Counted from the stretch's first letter, positions 7,886-17,214 are shown. The stretch is 64,000 bases of DNA from JAJPHW01 sp963799065 (GCA_963799065.1 CAWCVJ010000001.1:2542001-2606000), one strand, 5' to 3'. Numbers and translations: made by a program. The notes: generated by a model from the letters alone, not told the origin.

Positions 7886-9664
7886 TTACAGCGAGGAAGC
7901 CGCGCTGGATGCCAGGTCTCGCACCCGTTGATCCTGCATCTGGCTTTGCACCGCAGCGACGCTTAACAATTGCAATCGAAAGGCGTTGCCACGGGGTGAA
8001 CCCATCAAACTTCCTCCGTGTTCGCGGACAATCGCGCAGCACGCTCCCATTCCGAGTCCGGCGCCAGGTCCTCCCGGGTCGTAAGCGCTAAGTTCGGCCA
8101 TATTGTCCATATCCTGAACTTCTTCGAAAAGCTCCAATGTCACCCGATTTCCGCTTACATTGGACCTGATCGAAAGCTTCTGAGCATGACCTCGATCGAG
8201 AATTGCATTTGCCAGATACATGCAGACCTGCAATATCTGATTAGAATCTCCGACCACAGGAGGGATGCCCGCCGTCAAGGTGATGAGCACGTCGCGGTGT
8301 CCAGCGCGAATCTTCGGCTTACACAAATTGAGAACCGTCTGGGCAAGCGCATTGAGGTCGAACGGTGCTTTCTTGCCCGGAACCTGGCGGGCGAAACTCA
8401 GTAGACTAGAGACCATTTCACGCGCCCGCCGTACCTCGATTTCAAGTTTCTGGGCCAACTCGCGTGATCCGGGGTCGTGAATACCCTCTTGCAGAAGTTC
8501 GGAGTAACCCATCATTGCCATGATCGGGTTATTGAGTTCATGGGCAGCCCCCTGCACCAACTGTCCCAGGGAGGCCAGCTTTTCCGATTGCACCAGCCGT
8601 TCCTGCAAGCGCCGGAGGTCGTCGAAGGAACGCTGTGAACTATCGACGAGACGCACCAAGGTCCGATCGAGTAACTGCTGCTTGGCGAAGACCATCAATC
8701 CCATCACCAGGGCTCCCGCCAAGCTGACCATGAGGCGAAAGCGGCGGACTTCAAGGGGAACGTTGTGATCCGAAAACGCCCACCCTGCCATCAGTGGCAG
8801 AGAAAAAACTGCAAACATTCCCAAGCGCGCGATCCATACTCCTTGTTGATCGGACGGACGCGATTCCGGTGCGAGGGGCTCGGCGATGGCGCGTAGCCCA
8901 ATATAAGTGATCCATGCCATCGAAGCGATCAACGGAATGTCATATAAGCTGCCCGAGTGATACAGGTTCAGTTCAATGGCCCAGTTGGCCACATAGGAGC
9001 TGAGGGCATAAGTGAGGCTTGCGCCAAACCACTGGGTGTACACCATTTTCCACGAGCCATCGCTGCGTGACCGCAACAAGAGCAAGCCCCCGAGGAAGGC
9101 CACCTTCTCTGTCATGTAAACGAAGTTGAGCGACGCTCCATAGGCGGGTTCATGAACGCTTACGTATTGCCACGGAATCACGGTAAACACGTAAAGGTAA
9201 ATCCACCAGACCAGCAACAAACTGAAATCGAGCGAGCCCATGCGAGCCATGCGTTGGTCACGCGCGATATGCGGTTGCAGGGCGAGCGCCGCCATCATGG
9301 GAACGACATGGAGGAATAGAATCACGTCCGCCCAGAAGGGATTGGGAACCTCCTGCCGAAGAACCAACTCGACGTAAGTCCATACGATCTGATAACCCAG
9401 CCACAGGATGACGCCCAAGCTCATGAACGACCAAAAGAGGCGGGCACGCCCCCGAGTCTTGTGGATCACCCAGAGAAGAGAGGCGGTGCCCGAAGTGAGT
9501 AGAACGCATTGCGTTACATCGCTGAATGCGACCAGGGATCGGCCCTGGGGCAGAAGCAGAGAAATCGCACACTGGGTGAGCACAAGGCCGGCGACCAGAA
9601 AAACCCAGAGCCGGGATGCTTTGGCTAAAGGCATGCGTGCTCTGAGTGTAGCGATTTTCCGCAC
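7886..9664 (-). CDS. Membrane histidine kinase with divergent ATPase domain
   Basis: Sensor kinase with an N-terminal half of about eight to nine membrane helices (residues 15-330) and no periplasmic sensor domain. A coiled linker leads to the H-box HELNNPIMAMMGYSELL near residue 378. The phosphoacceptor His and the HisKA helix are intact. The ATP-binding domain is unusual: the N-box is weak (QVCMYLANAILD), no DxGxG G1 motif is visible where EEVQDMDN stands, and a G2-like GAGLGMGACCAIVREHGG remains. No response regulator is adjacent. The start is GTG at 9664; an in-frame ATG at 9634 is an alternative, and neither has a clear ribosome site. Confidence 0.85.
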   Translation of the reverse strand: MRKIATLRARMPLAKASRLWVFLVAGLVLTQCAISLLLPQGRSLVAFSDVTQCVLLTSGTASLLWVIHKTRGRARLFWSFMSLGVILWLGYQIVWTYVELVLRQEVPNPFWADVILFLHVVPMMAALALQPHIARDQRMARMGSLDFSLLLVWWIYLYVFTVIPWQYVSVHEPAYGASLNFVYMTEKVAFLGGLLLLRSRSDGSWKMVYTQWFGASLTYALSSYVANWAIELNLYHSGSLYDIPLIASMAWITYIGLRAIAEPLAPESRPSDQQGVWIARLGMFAVFSLPLMAGWAFSDHNVPLEVRRFRLMVSLAGALVMGLMVFAKQQLLDRTLVRLVDSSQRSFDDLRRLQERLVQSEKLASLGQLVQGAAHELNNPIMAMMGYSELLQEGIHDPGSRELAQKLEIEVRRAREMVSSLLSFARQVPGKKAPFDLNALAQTVLNLCKPKIRAGHRDVLITLTAGIPPVVGDSNQILQVCMYLANAILDRGHAQKLSIRSNVSGNRVTLELFEEVQDMDNMAELSAYDPGGPGAGLGMGACCAIVREHGGSLMGSPRGNAFRLQLLSVAAVQSQMQDQRVRDLASSAASSL

Positions 9665-9699
9665 CGAAAGGGTGTTACTTGTGTAATACCCTCAGACGG

Positions 9700-10539
9700 C
9701 TAATGCGCTCGCTTCCGCTGCCGCAGCATAGCTTCATACAGGATCAGGCTGGCAGCAACGCCGGCATTGAGCGATTCGACTTGTCGCGAATGGGGTATCG
9801 AGATCGCTCCGTCCATTTGGGCGAGGATGTCGGGGTCTAAGCCCGCGCCTTCGTTGCCGATGAAGATCGCGACTGGAGGCTGCAATTCCGCTTGCCGCAA
9901 CGGAACGCCTCGGTGCGACGAAGTCGCGAGGAGAGCAATCTTAAGGGCTCGCATCTGGTCGATGGCTTGCACCAAACTCGCGCGGGCGAAGGGCAGTCGA
10001 AACGCCGATCCGGCTGAGGCTCTGATGACTTTGGAATTGTAGGGGCTTACTGTTCCCTCGCCGAGAACAGCGCCTGCGGCTCCGAAGGCTTCGGCGGAGC
10101 GCAGGATCGTTCCCAGATTGCCGGGATCTTGGATGCCGCTGATCGCGAGGATAGGCCCGGCGTTAGCTTTGGCCAGAATGTCATCCAGCGAGTGTTGCGG
10201 AACTTTGACCAAGGCGGCCACGCCTTGCGGGTTTTCGCTGGGCACGGCGCTGGCGAAAAGCTTGTCAGTGAGCAGCAGGGCTTCGACATGCTGGGCCAGT
10301 TGCGGGATGAGGCGCTCGGCTTTGTTTTCAGAACTTTTACGGAAAAAGACGGCGCGGAATTTTAGTCCGCTGCGAATGGCTTCTTCGATAATACGCAGCC
10401 CTTCGATGGCGCAGAATCCGTCGGAGGTGAGGTCGGCACTGGCGAAGGCCAGACGCAGTTCTTTTACCAGCGCGTTGTGGTGCCCTTCGATAGGGCGAAG
10501 GCGTTGGGCGGCGGCAGTGGTTGGAGTTTTGTGGCTCAA
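9700..10539 (-). CDS. TrmH/SpoU family RNA 2'-O-methyltransferase
   Basis: SPOUT-fold methyltransferase using SAM to methylate ribose 2'-OH in rRNA or tRNA; the exact target cannot be read from sequence. The N-terminal substrate-binding domain covers about residues 15-105. The three SpoU motifs follow: GIQDPGNLGTILRSAEAFGA (about 134-153), FIGNEGAGL (about 225-233) and IPHSRQVESLNAGVAASLILYEA near the end, with the Asn and Glu of the cofactor knot. At 279 residues it is of normal length. The start is TTG at 10539 with AAGG six bases upstream; no earlier in-frame ATG exists. Confidence 0.92.
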   Translation of the reverse strand: MSHKTPTTAAAQRLRPIEGHHNALVKELRLAFASADLTSDGFCAIEGLRIIEEAIRSGLKFRAVFFRKSSENKAERLIPQLAQHVEALLLTDKLFASAVPSENPQGVAALVKVPQHSLDDILAKANAGPILAISGIQDPGNLGTILRSAEAFGAAGAVLGEGTVSPYNSKVIRASAGSAFRLPFARASLVQAIDQMRALKIALLATSSHRGVPLRQAELQPPVAIFIGNEGAGLDPDILAQMDGAISIPHSRQVESLNAGVAASLILYEAMLRQRKRAH

Positions 10540-10559
10540 GGATGCCTTCGCTTCGGGAA

Positions 10560-12311
10560 TCAGTTCACCAGGAAAGGGGCTGCTATCGTGCCGAACTTGC
10601 CATTCAGATCGTCACGCACCAGCAGCTTGAGTTGATAACGACCTGGGGACAAATCGATATCTCCGCTATAACTGAAGCCATTCTTTTGCAAATCTGCAAT
10701 CGCGTCAGGTTTGAGATGAGCCTTAAACATTTTGCTGAAGACAAGAGTCGATTTATTTTTTTCGTCGGTGGCTACGAAATGCACATTAAGGCGTATCCAA
10801 TTGTCGATGGCCGTGAAGCCGTTAGCCTGTAGGAATACTGTGAAGCCAACTTTACGGTTGCCATGATCGTCCGCCTTAACATCCCCGAATTTCAGCCCTA
10901 ACGGAACAGCGGTGTAGTCGAGGGGGGAAGAAAACGCGAGATCGAAGTCCTGTTCGACGGTGCGCGCGTCTTCCGTTTTCGCTTCTTCGACGTAAACCGC
11001 CTTGCGGGCGCGTATCTCGTGATGAGGCGCGGAGACTTGAACCTTGAGTTTTCTCCATCCGGGCTTGCGGTCATCCGGGGGCAAGTAATAGCTGAGCATG
11101 TAGTACTGCGAAGAGTCCTGGGTCGCTAACGCAACGCAGTTGCTAAGATCGTTCTGGTTGTAGCAAGGCTCACCCCCGGTAGCTTGCGCAAAGTTTCTGA
11201 GAGAATCCAGCAAATTCTGTCCCGCCGGAATCTGGAACGAAGCGCGCCGCCTGGATCCTCTGCTCGGAGTTGGAAAACCGCGATTAGCCGAAAAAGAAGA
11301 GGATGAAGTCGATGACTGCATGTTGACTCCCGGGGCGAATAGTCCGTGGGCATCGATCGGATAGACCGAAATATTGGAGTCATTGAGCGCCTGCCAGGTG
11401 CGCTGATAGTTGCTCATCAAGCTGCTGTCGATTCCGGTCAAGCCGTTGGGATCGTTGAGGAGAAATGGCAGGCCTCCAGTGACCCAGATCAGTGACTTAC
11501 GGCCTGGAATCCCAGCGGATGACTGTGCCAGTTGTTCAAGTGCCGACAGAGTGATCAACGTGGCATCCCGCTGGCGGTAGTAAGCGTAGTCCGCGTCCGC
11601 TTTCTGCGATATGGCTCGCCGCAAGGCCGCGGCTTCGGCCTGGGCCAACTGGGCCGGCGTCGGATTCATTCCAAGCGACTGATCGAACGCGTTCGTCGAA
11701 CGGAGGTCTCCTAGTTGGCCAGGCTCGGTTTGATCTTTCCATGCTATGCGCGACTCGAGTCGCTTGAGGGCGTCGACCAGGATGCTCGGTTCGGTGGTAA
11801 AACTATGCACGAGCCGCAGCCCGCTGCTGGTAATCAAGGTGAGCGAGGTGGGTCCGGATTCGTTGATGTGGGATTCGAGAAACTTGACCAATTGTTCGCG
11901 GGCGCTCTGCTGATACATGAACGGGGTATTCAACATATCAACAACCAGGATGGTCACTAACTGATGCTCCCGACTGCTGGAAGCAAAGTTAGACAATGGG
12001 AAGTCGGGTTTGGGGCCGGGTTGCGGCGCTGAAGTCGTCGCCGCGACTTCTTCAAATGCGGAGATCTGGCGTGGATGCCCGTCTTCCTCGATTGTAAAGT
12101 CCGTCTGCTTTAGGCCAGTGATGTGTTGGCCTTTCTTGCCTGTGACCACGACGGGAACCGTGACGAGTTCCGTTGTGGCAGAAAATGTGATACCAGAGCT
12201 GGAAGTACTGGCGATCGGAGGCGGAGCGGAGCCTTGTTGTCCAAGGCTGGCCAATGGGATTGAGAAAGCCACAATTCTTGTCCAGCGTCCTATGCGATGG
12301 ATTTGTGTCAT
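10560..12311 (-). CDS. Secreted VWFA-related protein, acidobacterial type
   Basis: Exported protein of the VWFA-related family expanded in Acidobacteria (TIGR03436 type); its role is unknown. After the signal peptide, residues about 45-90 contain the typical entry VTVPVVVTGKKGQHITGL and DFTIEEDG. The VWA core begins at VTILVVDMLNTPF, where the metal site is of the variant DxxN kind rather than DxSxS, and continues through GRKSLIWVTGGLPF. ATG at 12311 is chosen because it is followed by a signal peptide and has AGG upstream; the frame stays open further upstream to 12452. It is divergent from sua5. Confidence 0.86.
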   Translation of the reverse strand: MTQIHRIGRWTRIVAFSIPLASLGQQGSAPPPIASTSSSGITFSATTELVTVPVVVTGKKGQHITGLKQTDFTIEEDGHPRQISAFEEVAATTSAPQPGPKPDFPLSNFASSSREHQLVTILVVDMLNTPFMYQQSAREQLVKFLESHINESGPTSLTLITSSGLRLVHSFTTEPSILVDALKRLESRIAWKDQTEPGQLGDLRSTNAFDQSLGMNPTPAQLAQAEAAALRRAISQKADADYAYYRQRDATLITLSALEQLAQSSAGIPGRKSLIWVTGGLPFLLNDPNGLTGIDSSLMSNYQRTWQALNDSNISVYPIDAHGLFAPGVNMQSSTSSSSFSANRGFPTPSRGSRRRASFQIPAGQNLLDSLRNFAQATGGEPCYNQNDLSNCVALATQDSSQYYMLSYYLPPDDRKPGWRKLKVQVSAPHHEIRARKAVYVEEAKTEDARTVEQDFDLAFSSPLDYTAVPLGLKFGDVKADDHGNRKVGFTVFLQANGFTAIDNWIRLNVHFVATDEKNKSTLVFSKMFKAHLKPDAIADLQKNGFSYSGDIDLSPGRYQLKLLVRDDLNGKFGTIAAPFLVN

Positions 12312-12506
12312 GGATCGAACCTCGCTTTCTCTACGAGGCAGTATATACGGTACAGTAATTCGCGATCCCCCAGTAAGAGCCGGGGCGTGGGCTGGGTCTG
12401 ACCCGATGCGGCCCGGCTGGGCGGTTTCCTTCGGCTCAGAGTGTCCCAACATGGTATGTTAGTTTTCTTGGTAAAAAGCTTAGGTACACGAAAGGGAATC
12501 CCTTCA

Positions 12507-13154
12507 TTGCGCGTTGAAATACTGAAAGTTAGCGCGGAGAATCCAGAGGCTTCGCTGATCCGCTATGCTGCCGATCAAATTCGTGCCGGAGAAGTGCTCG
12601 GCATGCCCACGGACACTTTTTACGGCCTGGCTGCCGATCCTTTCAACCTGCGCGCCGTCGATCGTGTGTATGAGATCAAGACGCGTTCGCGCCACAAGCC
12701 GCTCTCTTTACTTATAGAGAGCATCGATCAGGCGGAGGAGTTGGCGCGCCCTTTGCCCGATGAGTTTTATGTTTTGACGCGGAAGTATTGGCCGGGGCCG
12801 CTGACCGTCATCGTCAAGGCGGCGTCGCGGCTGCCGCTCAAAGTGACTGCGAACACGGGCAACGTGGCGCTGCGCATTCCGAGTTCTAAGATCGCGCTTT
12901 CCGTGGTGCAGGCGGCGAGCATTCCGATTACGGCGACGTCCGCGAACTTGAGCGGGGAAGTGGAGTGTACCAGCGCAGAAGCGGTGCGCGATCAATTGGG
13001 CGAGCGCATTTCGATCATCGTGGACGGCGGCACTTCGCCGCGCAACATCCCTTCGACCATCGTCGATCTGACGGACGAAGAGGCGCGCTGGAAGGTTATT
13101 CGGGAGGGCGCGATTCCTTCGCTGGAGATTTCAGAGTTCTTCGCCCAGGGCTAG
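12507..13154 (+). CDS. L-threonylcarbamoyladenylate synthase (Sua5/YciO/YrdC)
   Basis: Makes threonylcarbamoyl-AMP from threonine, bicarbonate and ATP for the tRNA t6A37 modification. Hallmarks: PTDTFYGLAADP, the KxR loop KTRSRHKPLSLLIE, the PGPLTVIV segment, and the late TSANLSGE and GxxPSTIVDL signatures. The chosen start is TTG at 12507, which has AAAGGGA nine bases upstream and gives 215 residues, the YrdC-domain length. The frame is open further upstream but would overlap the divergent VWFA gene. There is no C-terminal Sua5 domain. The stop is two bases before the YdcF gene, so the two are probably cotranscribed. Confidence 0.9.
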   Translation: MRVEILKVSAENPEASLIRYAADQIRAGEVLGMPTDTFYGLAADPFNLRAVDRVYEIKTRSRHKPLSLLIESIDQAEELARPLPDEFYVLTRKYWPGPLTVIVKAASRLPLKVTANTGNVALRIPSSKIALSVVQAASIPITATSANLSGEVECTSAEAVRDQLGERISIIVDGGTSPRNIPSTIVDLTDEEARWKVIREGAIPSLEISEFFAQG

Positions 13155-13156
13155 GG

Positions 13157-13783
13157 ATGACGGAGAGGGCCGCGTCGCTGACCTCCACAAATCGCATGCC
13201 GCGCTGGTTGTGGCTGACGTTTCTGCCGGAGTTGGCGCTTCTAATTTTTCTCGGCGTGACCAGCGAGAGAATTGTCGAGCAGTCGAAGTTGCAGGAACTC
13301 CATCCGGCAGATGCGATTGTGGTCTTTGGAGCGGCGGAATATTCTGGGCGACCGTCTCCTGTGCTTAAGGCTCGCCTCGATCATGCGTACGATTTATTCA
13401 CGCAGGGACTGGCTCCAGTCGTTATTACCACTGGGGGCGCGGCAGCCGATCCTACGTTCAACGAAGGCGGCGTGGGCCATGACTATCTTTTGCATCGCGG
13501 CATTCCAGACGATCACCTCATCGCGGAAACTCAAGGCGCCGACACCGCGCAGTCGGCGCAGCGGGTTGCGGTGATCATGCGCGCCAATGGGATGCAGAGC
13601 TGCCTCGCGGTCAGCGACGCGTATCATGTATTCCGCATTCGCAAGTTGCTGGAGCATGAGGGAGTTCGCGTGTATGTTGCGCCGCGACCCGATTCCGTTC
13701 CGCACTCAGCATTCATGCGAGCCGAGTCGCTGCTGCGCGAGTCGCTGAGTTATCTATTATGGAAGGTCGGGATTCGGGTTTAG
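13157..13783 (+). CDS. YdcF/DUF218 family membrane-anchored protein
   Basis: A protein of 208 residues with one N-terminal helix (WLWLTFLPELALLIFLGV) and a DUF218 domain of the YdcF/SanA type. Seen: DAIVVFGAAEYSGRPSPVLKARLDHAYDLF, VVITTGGAA, and a late SDAYHVFRIRKLL. SanA relatives influence envelope permeability; the reaction is not known. The ATG at 13157 has AGGG immediately upstream, and the gene starts two bases after the sua5 stop. Confidence 0.88.
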   Translation: MTERAASLTSTNRMPRWLWLTFLPELALLIFLGVTSERIVEQSKLQELHPADAIVVFGAAEYSGRPSPVLKARLDHAYDLFTQGLAPVVITTGGAAADPTFNEGGVGHDYLLHRGIPDDHLIAETQGADTAQSAQRVAVIMRANGMQSCLAVSDAYHVFRIRKLLEHEGVRVYVAPRPDSVPHSAFMRAESLLRESLSYLLWKVGIRV

Positions 13784-13799
13784 AACTCGCAGTCTAGAC

Positions 13800-14324
13800 T
13801 CACCAGCCCATCTTGTTTCGCAACTCCGTTATGTGCGCGACGTGGTGCTTTCCGTGCCACGCATATAGTGCCAGGTTCTTTTCGAGCGGCACGACTCCCA
13901 GTTCCGGGTGACGGAAGGTTCTCTTCCATTGCTCAGGTTCGATGGCACGTAGCACGTCGACCAAACGGATATGCAAAGCGTCGAGCAATGCCAGTGAAAC
14001 TTCAGGTGGGGTGGTTTGCACATCGGAAAGCTGCGCCCATCGATCTTCCATATAAGGTTTGATGGTCGGTTCGTCTTCCGTCAATGCCAGCTTGAAGCGG
14101 ATGAATGCGTTCATGTGACTTTCTGGCACATGATGGACGACTTGGCGAACCGTCCATCCGCCTTCGCGGTAAGGGGTTTGCATTTGCTGCGGCGTTAGAT
14201 CTCGAACGGCTTCGCGCAGGTTTTGTGGCGCGGCTGCGATTTCTGCGATGAGTTGCTCGCGCTGCTCGGGGGTGGGTGAGCCGGAGTAGGAAAATTTGCC
14301 GATGGGATAACGGGGATCGTTCAC
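13800..14324 (-). CDS. DinB/YfiT-type putative metal-dependent transferase
   Basis: Four-helix-bundle protein of the DinB superfamily, closest in pattern to YfiT/BstA (thiol S-transferase or hydrolase types). N-terminal PIGKFSYSG is typical of YfiT proteins. Likely metal ligands are in VRQVVHHVPESH (near 65) and WHGKHHVAHI (near 157). At 174 residues it is the usual length. The start is GTG at 14324 with GGAGG seven bases upstream. It is one of three DinB-fold proteins in the window. The substrate is unknown. Confidence 0.85.
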   Translation of the reverse strand: MNDPRYPIGKFSYSGSPTPEQREQLIAEIAAAPQNLREAVRDLTPQQMQTPYREGGWTVRQVVHHVPESHMNAFIRFKLALTEDEPTIKPYMEDRWAQLSDVQTTPPEVSLALLDALHIRLVDVLRAIEPEQWKRTFRHPELGVVPLEKNLALYAWHGKHHVAHITELRNKMGW

Positions 14325-14374
14325 GGATTGCCTCCGCGATTATTACAGCATGAGTGGTTGTGGAAAGTTAGAGG

Positions 14375-15046
14375 TTATTTGACGAGCGTGAGCATACGGA
14401 CTGAGGTAACGGATTCTCTGGCCAGCTTTGCGGGGGCGACGATGGCGACCGAGCCAGTCGCTGGAACGCGATCGAGGTTTGCGATGTTGCCGAGTAAGTA
14501 GGTGCTGTGAGTGAGGGCGTATTCGCAGGGATGGTTTGGCGATCCGCAGTTTATGTGTTTGGCGTTGCTGCCCAGGCCTACGATGCTGCGTCCTTCGACG
14601 AGGAATTGGGCGGCGTCGGGGTCGAGGGCTGCGATTTCTTTTCTGGTCAGGATGGCGACGACTGCGCCTTGGGGGATTTGTCCGTGGGCGTGTTCCCAGT
14701 CTGCGATGTCTTCGACGGAGAGCGGGTGCGTTGCGGTGCGCTCATCCAGGACTACGAGCGGTGCGATCAGCCTTTCTGCGGGAATCTGGCCTACGGTCCA
14801 AAGACTTGGCGAGATTGCGGCGGGAGCGATTATGAAGCTGCCGCGGGTGTCTGAAGAGTGGGCTTCGTGCGTCAGCGAAGCTGAGACTAGGACGGCGTGA
14901 TGCGACGGGCTTGATGCTTCTGTCGTGAGATCGACCACAGTGCGGAATCCGGCGGCTTGTTGATTTGGACTGCGATGTTGGGCAAATAGAAATACGGCTA
15001 GGGCGAGAGCGTATCCGACGACGAGGGTGCGATATTTTCCTGGCAT
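14375..15046 (-). CDS. Cyclase-family (kynurenine formamidase fold) protein lacking metal ligands
   Basis: A 223-residue protein with an N-terminal hydrophobic segment (signal or anchor). The body follows the metal-dependent cyclase/arylformamidase family: LWTVGQIPAERLIAPLVVLDE, EDIADWEHAHGQIPQGAVVAILT, then FLVEGRSIVGLG and YLLGNIANLDRVP near the end. The family zinc motif GTHxDxPxH should fall at residues 69-77. Here the sequence is GSFIIAPAA, so both histidines and the aspartate are gone. I infer a non-catalytic homologue. No clear ribosome site precedes the ATG. Confidence 0.7.
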   Translation of the reverse strand: MPGKYRTLVVGYALALAVFLFAQHRSPNQQAAGFRTVVDLTTEASSPSHHAVLVSASLTHEAHSSDTRGSFIIAPAAISPSLWTVGQIPAERLIAPLVVLDERTATHPLSVEDIADWEHAHGQIPQGAVVAILTRKEIAALDPDAAQFLVEGRSIVGLGSNAKHINCGSPNHPCEYALTHSTYLLGNIANLDRVPATGSVAIVAPAKLARESVTSVRMLTLVK

Positions 15047-15328
15047 GGTGGCTTGGGCAAGTTTCTACTCCCACCGCAGGAATTCCTACCGGACGGGCTG
15101 ATACGAAACAGAATCTTGCTGTCTCTAGTTTCCATGGACTCTTTATTTCCGGCAAGGAACCGGAGGGCATGTACTTCGAGGGGTGGTCCAAAGATTCCAG
15201 GGACCAGAGCTTTGAGGAACAACTGTTCTGCTGAGCGCTCTTTCGATTGACTTTCACTTTCTGTTCGACTTAATATTCCGACTCAAGTCTGAGCCGGATA
15301 TTTTGCGCGCTTCTTTTAAGGAGACATG

Positions 15329-15703
15329 GTGAATCGAGAATCGGCGTTGAAGGTCTTGCTGGTGGTCGTCGGATTGATCTTTTTGCTGGGGGTTTATCCG
15401 CTGATGATGTTTCTGTGGCCCAGCGGATGGCGATGGACGCCTAATCAGCCGGAATACGAGCAGATGATTCTGGGCGTATATGCCACGCTCGGCATTTTTC
15501 TTCTTCTGGCAGCGCGCAATCCGTCGGCGAATCGCAGTTTGATCGCGTTCACGGCGTGGTCGAGCCTGGTTCATGCGGCCATTATGGCAGTGCAGGCATT
15601 TCAGATGGCGGGTGAACGCGGACATCTGCTGGGCGACGTTCCGGCGCTGGTTATTGTTGGCGTCGCGCTGCTCGCACTCGCGCCGGCGAAGCAATCGGCG
15701 TAG
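15329..15703 (+). CDS. Small four-helix membrane protein (DUF6632-like)
   Basis: About 124 residues with four predicted membrane helices: KVLLVVVGLIFLLGVYPL, a second after QMILGVYATLG, SLVHAAIMAVQAFQ and VPALVIVGVALLAL. The sequence WPSGWRWTPNQPEYEQMILGVYATLGIF-like core (cited only by position, about 31-58) resembles DUF6632; the function is unknown. GTG at 15329 is preferred because AAGGAG lies five bases upstream; the ATG at 15326 leaves only two bases. The last 33 bases, including the stop, recur at 17675-17707. Confidence 0.75.
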   Translation: MNRESALKVLLVVVGLIFLLGVYPLMMFLWPSGWRWTPNQPEYEQMILGVYATLGIFLLLAARNPSANRSLIAFTAWSSLVHAAIMAVQAFQMAGERGHLLGDVPALVIVGVALLALAPAKQSA

Positions 15704-15705
15704 GT
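15673..15705 (+). repeat. 33-bp direct repeat, copy 1 (DUF6632 3' end)
   Basis: Matches 17675-17707 at 32 of 33 positions, with 29 bases identical without interruption (15677-15705). It covers the last codons, stop codon and two further bases of the DUF6632 gene. The two copies are 2002 bases apart. Confidence 0.95.
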
Positions 15706-15749
15706 GTATTGCACGCTGCAATGCGGCGGTCAGGATTCTTAAACTGCGT

Positions 15750-15776
15750 AAACCCTGCGATGGGTCCGCAGGGTTT
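15750..15776. repeat. Inverted repeat between convergent genes
   Basis: A perfect 10-bp stem (AAACCCTGCG / CGCAGGGTTT) with a 7-base loop. It lies between the DUF6632 gene and the oppositely oriented Gloeo/Verruco-repeat gene, so it could terminate transcription from either side, but no T-run follows. The flanking wording (TTCGCTCAGAATGAC) is reminiscent of dispersed intergenic repeats in related genomes. Confidence 0.6.
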
Positions 15777-15817
15777 ACTTCGCTCAGAATGACAGTTGGC
15801 GCAGTCTGCGACTGCGG

Positions 15818-17059
15818 CTACGGCGTGATTTTGAATATCGTGCCGTAGTTGTATACGGGACAGGAGCCGCCCATGCTGTGGCAGCCGGAGGTCGTGCCGT
15901 AGAAATTGCCCGCGCCGTCGGTGGTCAGCGCCGTTCTGGGATACGCTCCGTTTGCGTCGCCGTTAAAAGTGTAGAGAACCTTGAACGTCCAAGCGACGCC
16001 GCTCGTCGGAGGGCTCAATTCGAATACCGTGCCACAACCGTGTATGTTGCCGTCGTGGCAGGCGGTCAAGTTTCCGCCGATGACCGCCGTCCCGTAGAGA
16101 TTGCCCACCTTATCCATGATCAGGCTCGCCACAGGACGCGCTCCGTCCGCGCCGCCGGTGAAGCTGTAGAGGATTTCCCGATCGCCCTTGCTGTTCATGG
16201 CGAAGATCGTTCCGTCGGAGTAAGCACCGCCAATTTCAGTGGTGCCGTAGAGGTTGCCGGAGGCGTCGCGAATCAGTCCTGCCATGGGCTGCTGCCCGTC
16301 TCCGGGCCTGCCCAGGAAACTGTGCAATACGGTTTCCGCGCCGCTGGAGGAGAGCTTGAACACGGTGCCGCAGTTCTTCGTTCCCCCGACATATGTTGTG
16401 CCATAGAGATTTCCCAATGCGTCCAGTACCAGGCCGCCGTAGGGGGCCCATCCGTCCGGGCCCGGACTGAAGCTATATAGAAGGGATTCGACGCCGGAAG
16501 CGTTCACTTCAAAAACCGTGCCATATTGGCTAGCGCCGCCGGCCTCGGTTGTCCCAAAGAGATTTCCGGAACCGTCAATGGCCAGAGGTGCCAACGGTGA
16601 GTTGCCGTCGGATGTGCCATAGGCGAAGCTGTGCAAGACGCTTTCGGTCCATCCGGCCTTCGAGCCGCCCTCGGGAGGGCTTAGCTTAAAGGCGGTACCG
16701 CAGCTACAAGGCTGGTCTCCGCCTTGGTTTGTGGTGCCATAGAAGTTACCCTCACCGTCCACTATTAAAGAAGAATACGGGTTGGCCCCGTCAGGGCTGT
16801 TCGCGAAACTGTAGACGATGTGCTTTCCGGATGAATTCAGGCTAAACACTGTACCTGCGTCTTGAGCGCCCCCGCGAGGCGTCGTGCCGAACAATCCGCC
16901 GTCGGCGATGACCAAGCCGGATGGATAGTATCCGTCAGCTCCGCCTTGGAAGGTGTAAAGGGTGGTAAAGGTCTGGGCCTGTGAAAACCCAACAAGCATA
17001 AAAAAGGCCAAACAGCCCGTCAGAGCCGTTACCGGTGGGCACTTCTCACGATTCGCCAT
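15818..17059 (-). CDS. Secreted Gloeo/Verruco-repeat (GloVer) protein
   Basis: Exported 413-residue protein built from about nine repeats of roughly 40 residues. Each has the form LYSF...GGADG..P...LI.D..GNLYGTT..GG, followed by GTVFELS or a variant. This is the TIGR03803 Gloeo/Verruco repeat, thought to form a beta-propeller-like fold; its function is unknown. There is an N-terminal signal peptide (LTGCLAFFMLVGFSQAQ). The gene lies wholly inside the 2.0-kb block bracketed by the 33-bp direct repeats, together with a truncated gene. Confidence 0.88.
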   Translation of the reverse strand: MANREKCPPVTALTGCLAFFMLVGFSQAQTFTTLYTFQGGADGYYPSGLVIADGGLFGTTPRGGAQDAGTVFSLNSSGKHIVYSFANSPDGANPYSSLIVDGEGNFYGTTNQGGDQPCSCGTAFKLSPPEGGSKAGWTESVLHSFAYGTSDGNSPLAPLAIDGSGNLFGTTEAGGASQYGTVFEVNASGVESLLYSFSPGPDGWAPYGGLVLDALGNLYGTTYVGGTKNCGTVFKLSSSGAETVLHSFLGRPGDGQQPMAGLIRDASGNLYGTTEIGGAYSDGTIFAMNSKGDREILYSFTGGADGARPVASLIMDKVGNLYGTAVIGGNLTACHDGNIHGCGTVFELSPPTSGVAWTFKVLYTFNGDANGAYPRTALTTDGAGNFYGTTSGCHSMGGSCPVYNYGTIFKITP

Positions 17060-17214
17060 AAAGATAGACTCCCATAACTTCCTTTCGCCATAAGGTTAAC
17101 ACTCGAAACGGGGAGTCGCAACAACAAAGAATCAAGGTTGCTATATGCGCGCTGCCAGCCGAGGTGCGAACGTTATCTCGAAAGTAAATCGTTAGTGCCC
17201 TTCGGAGGGTCAGC

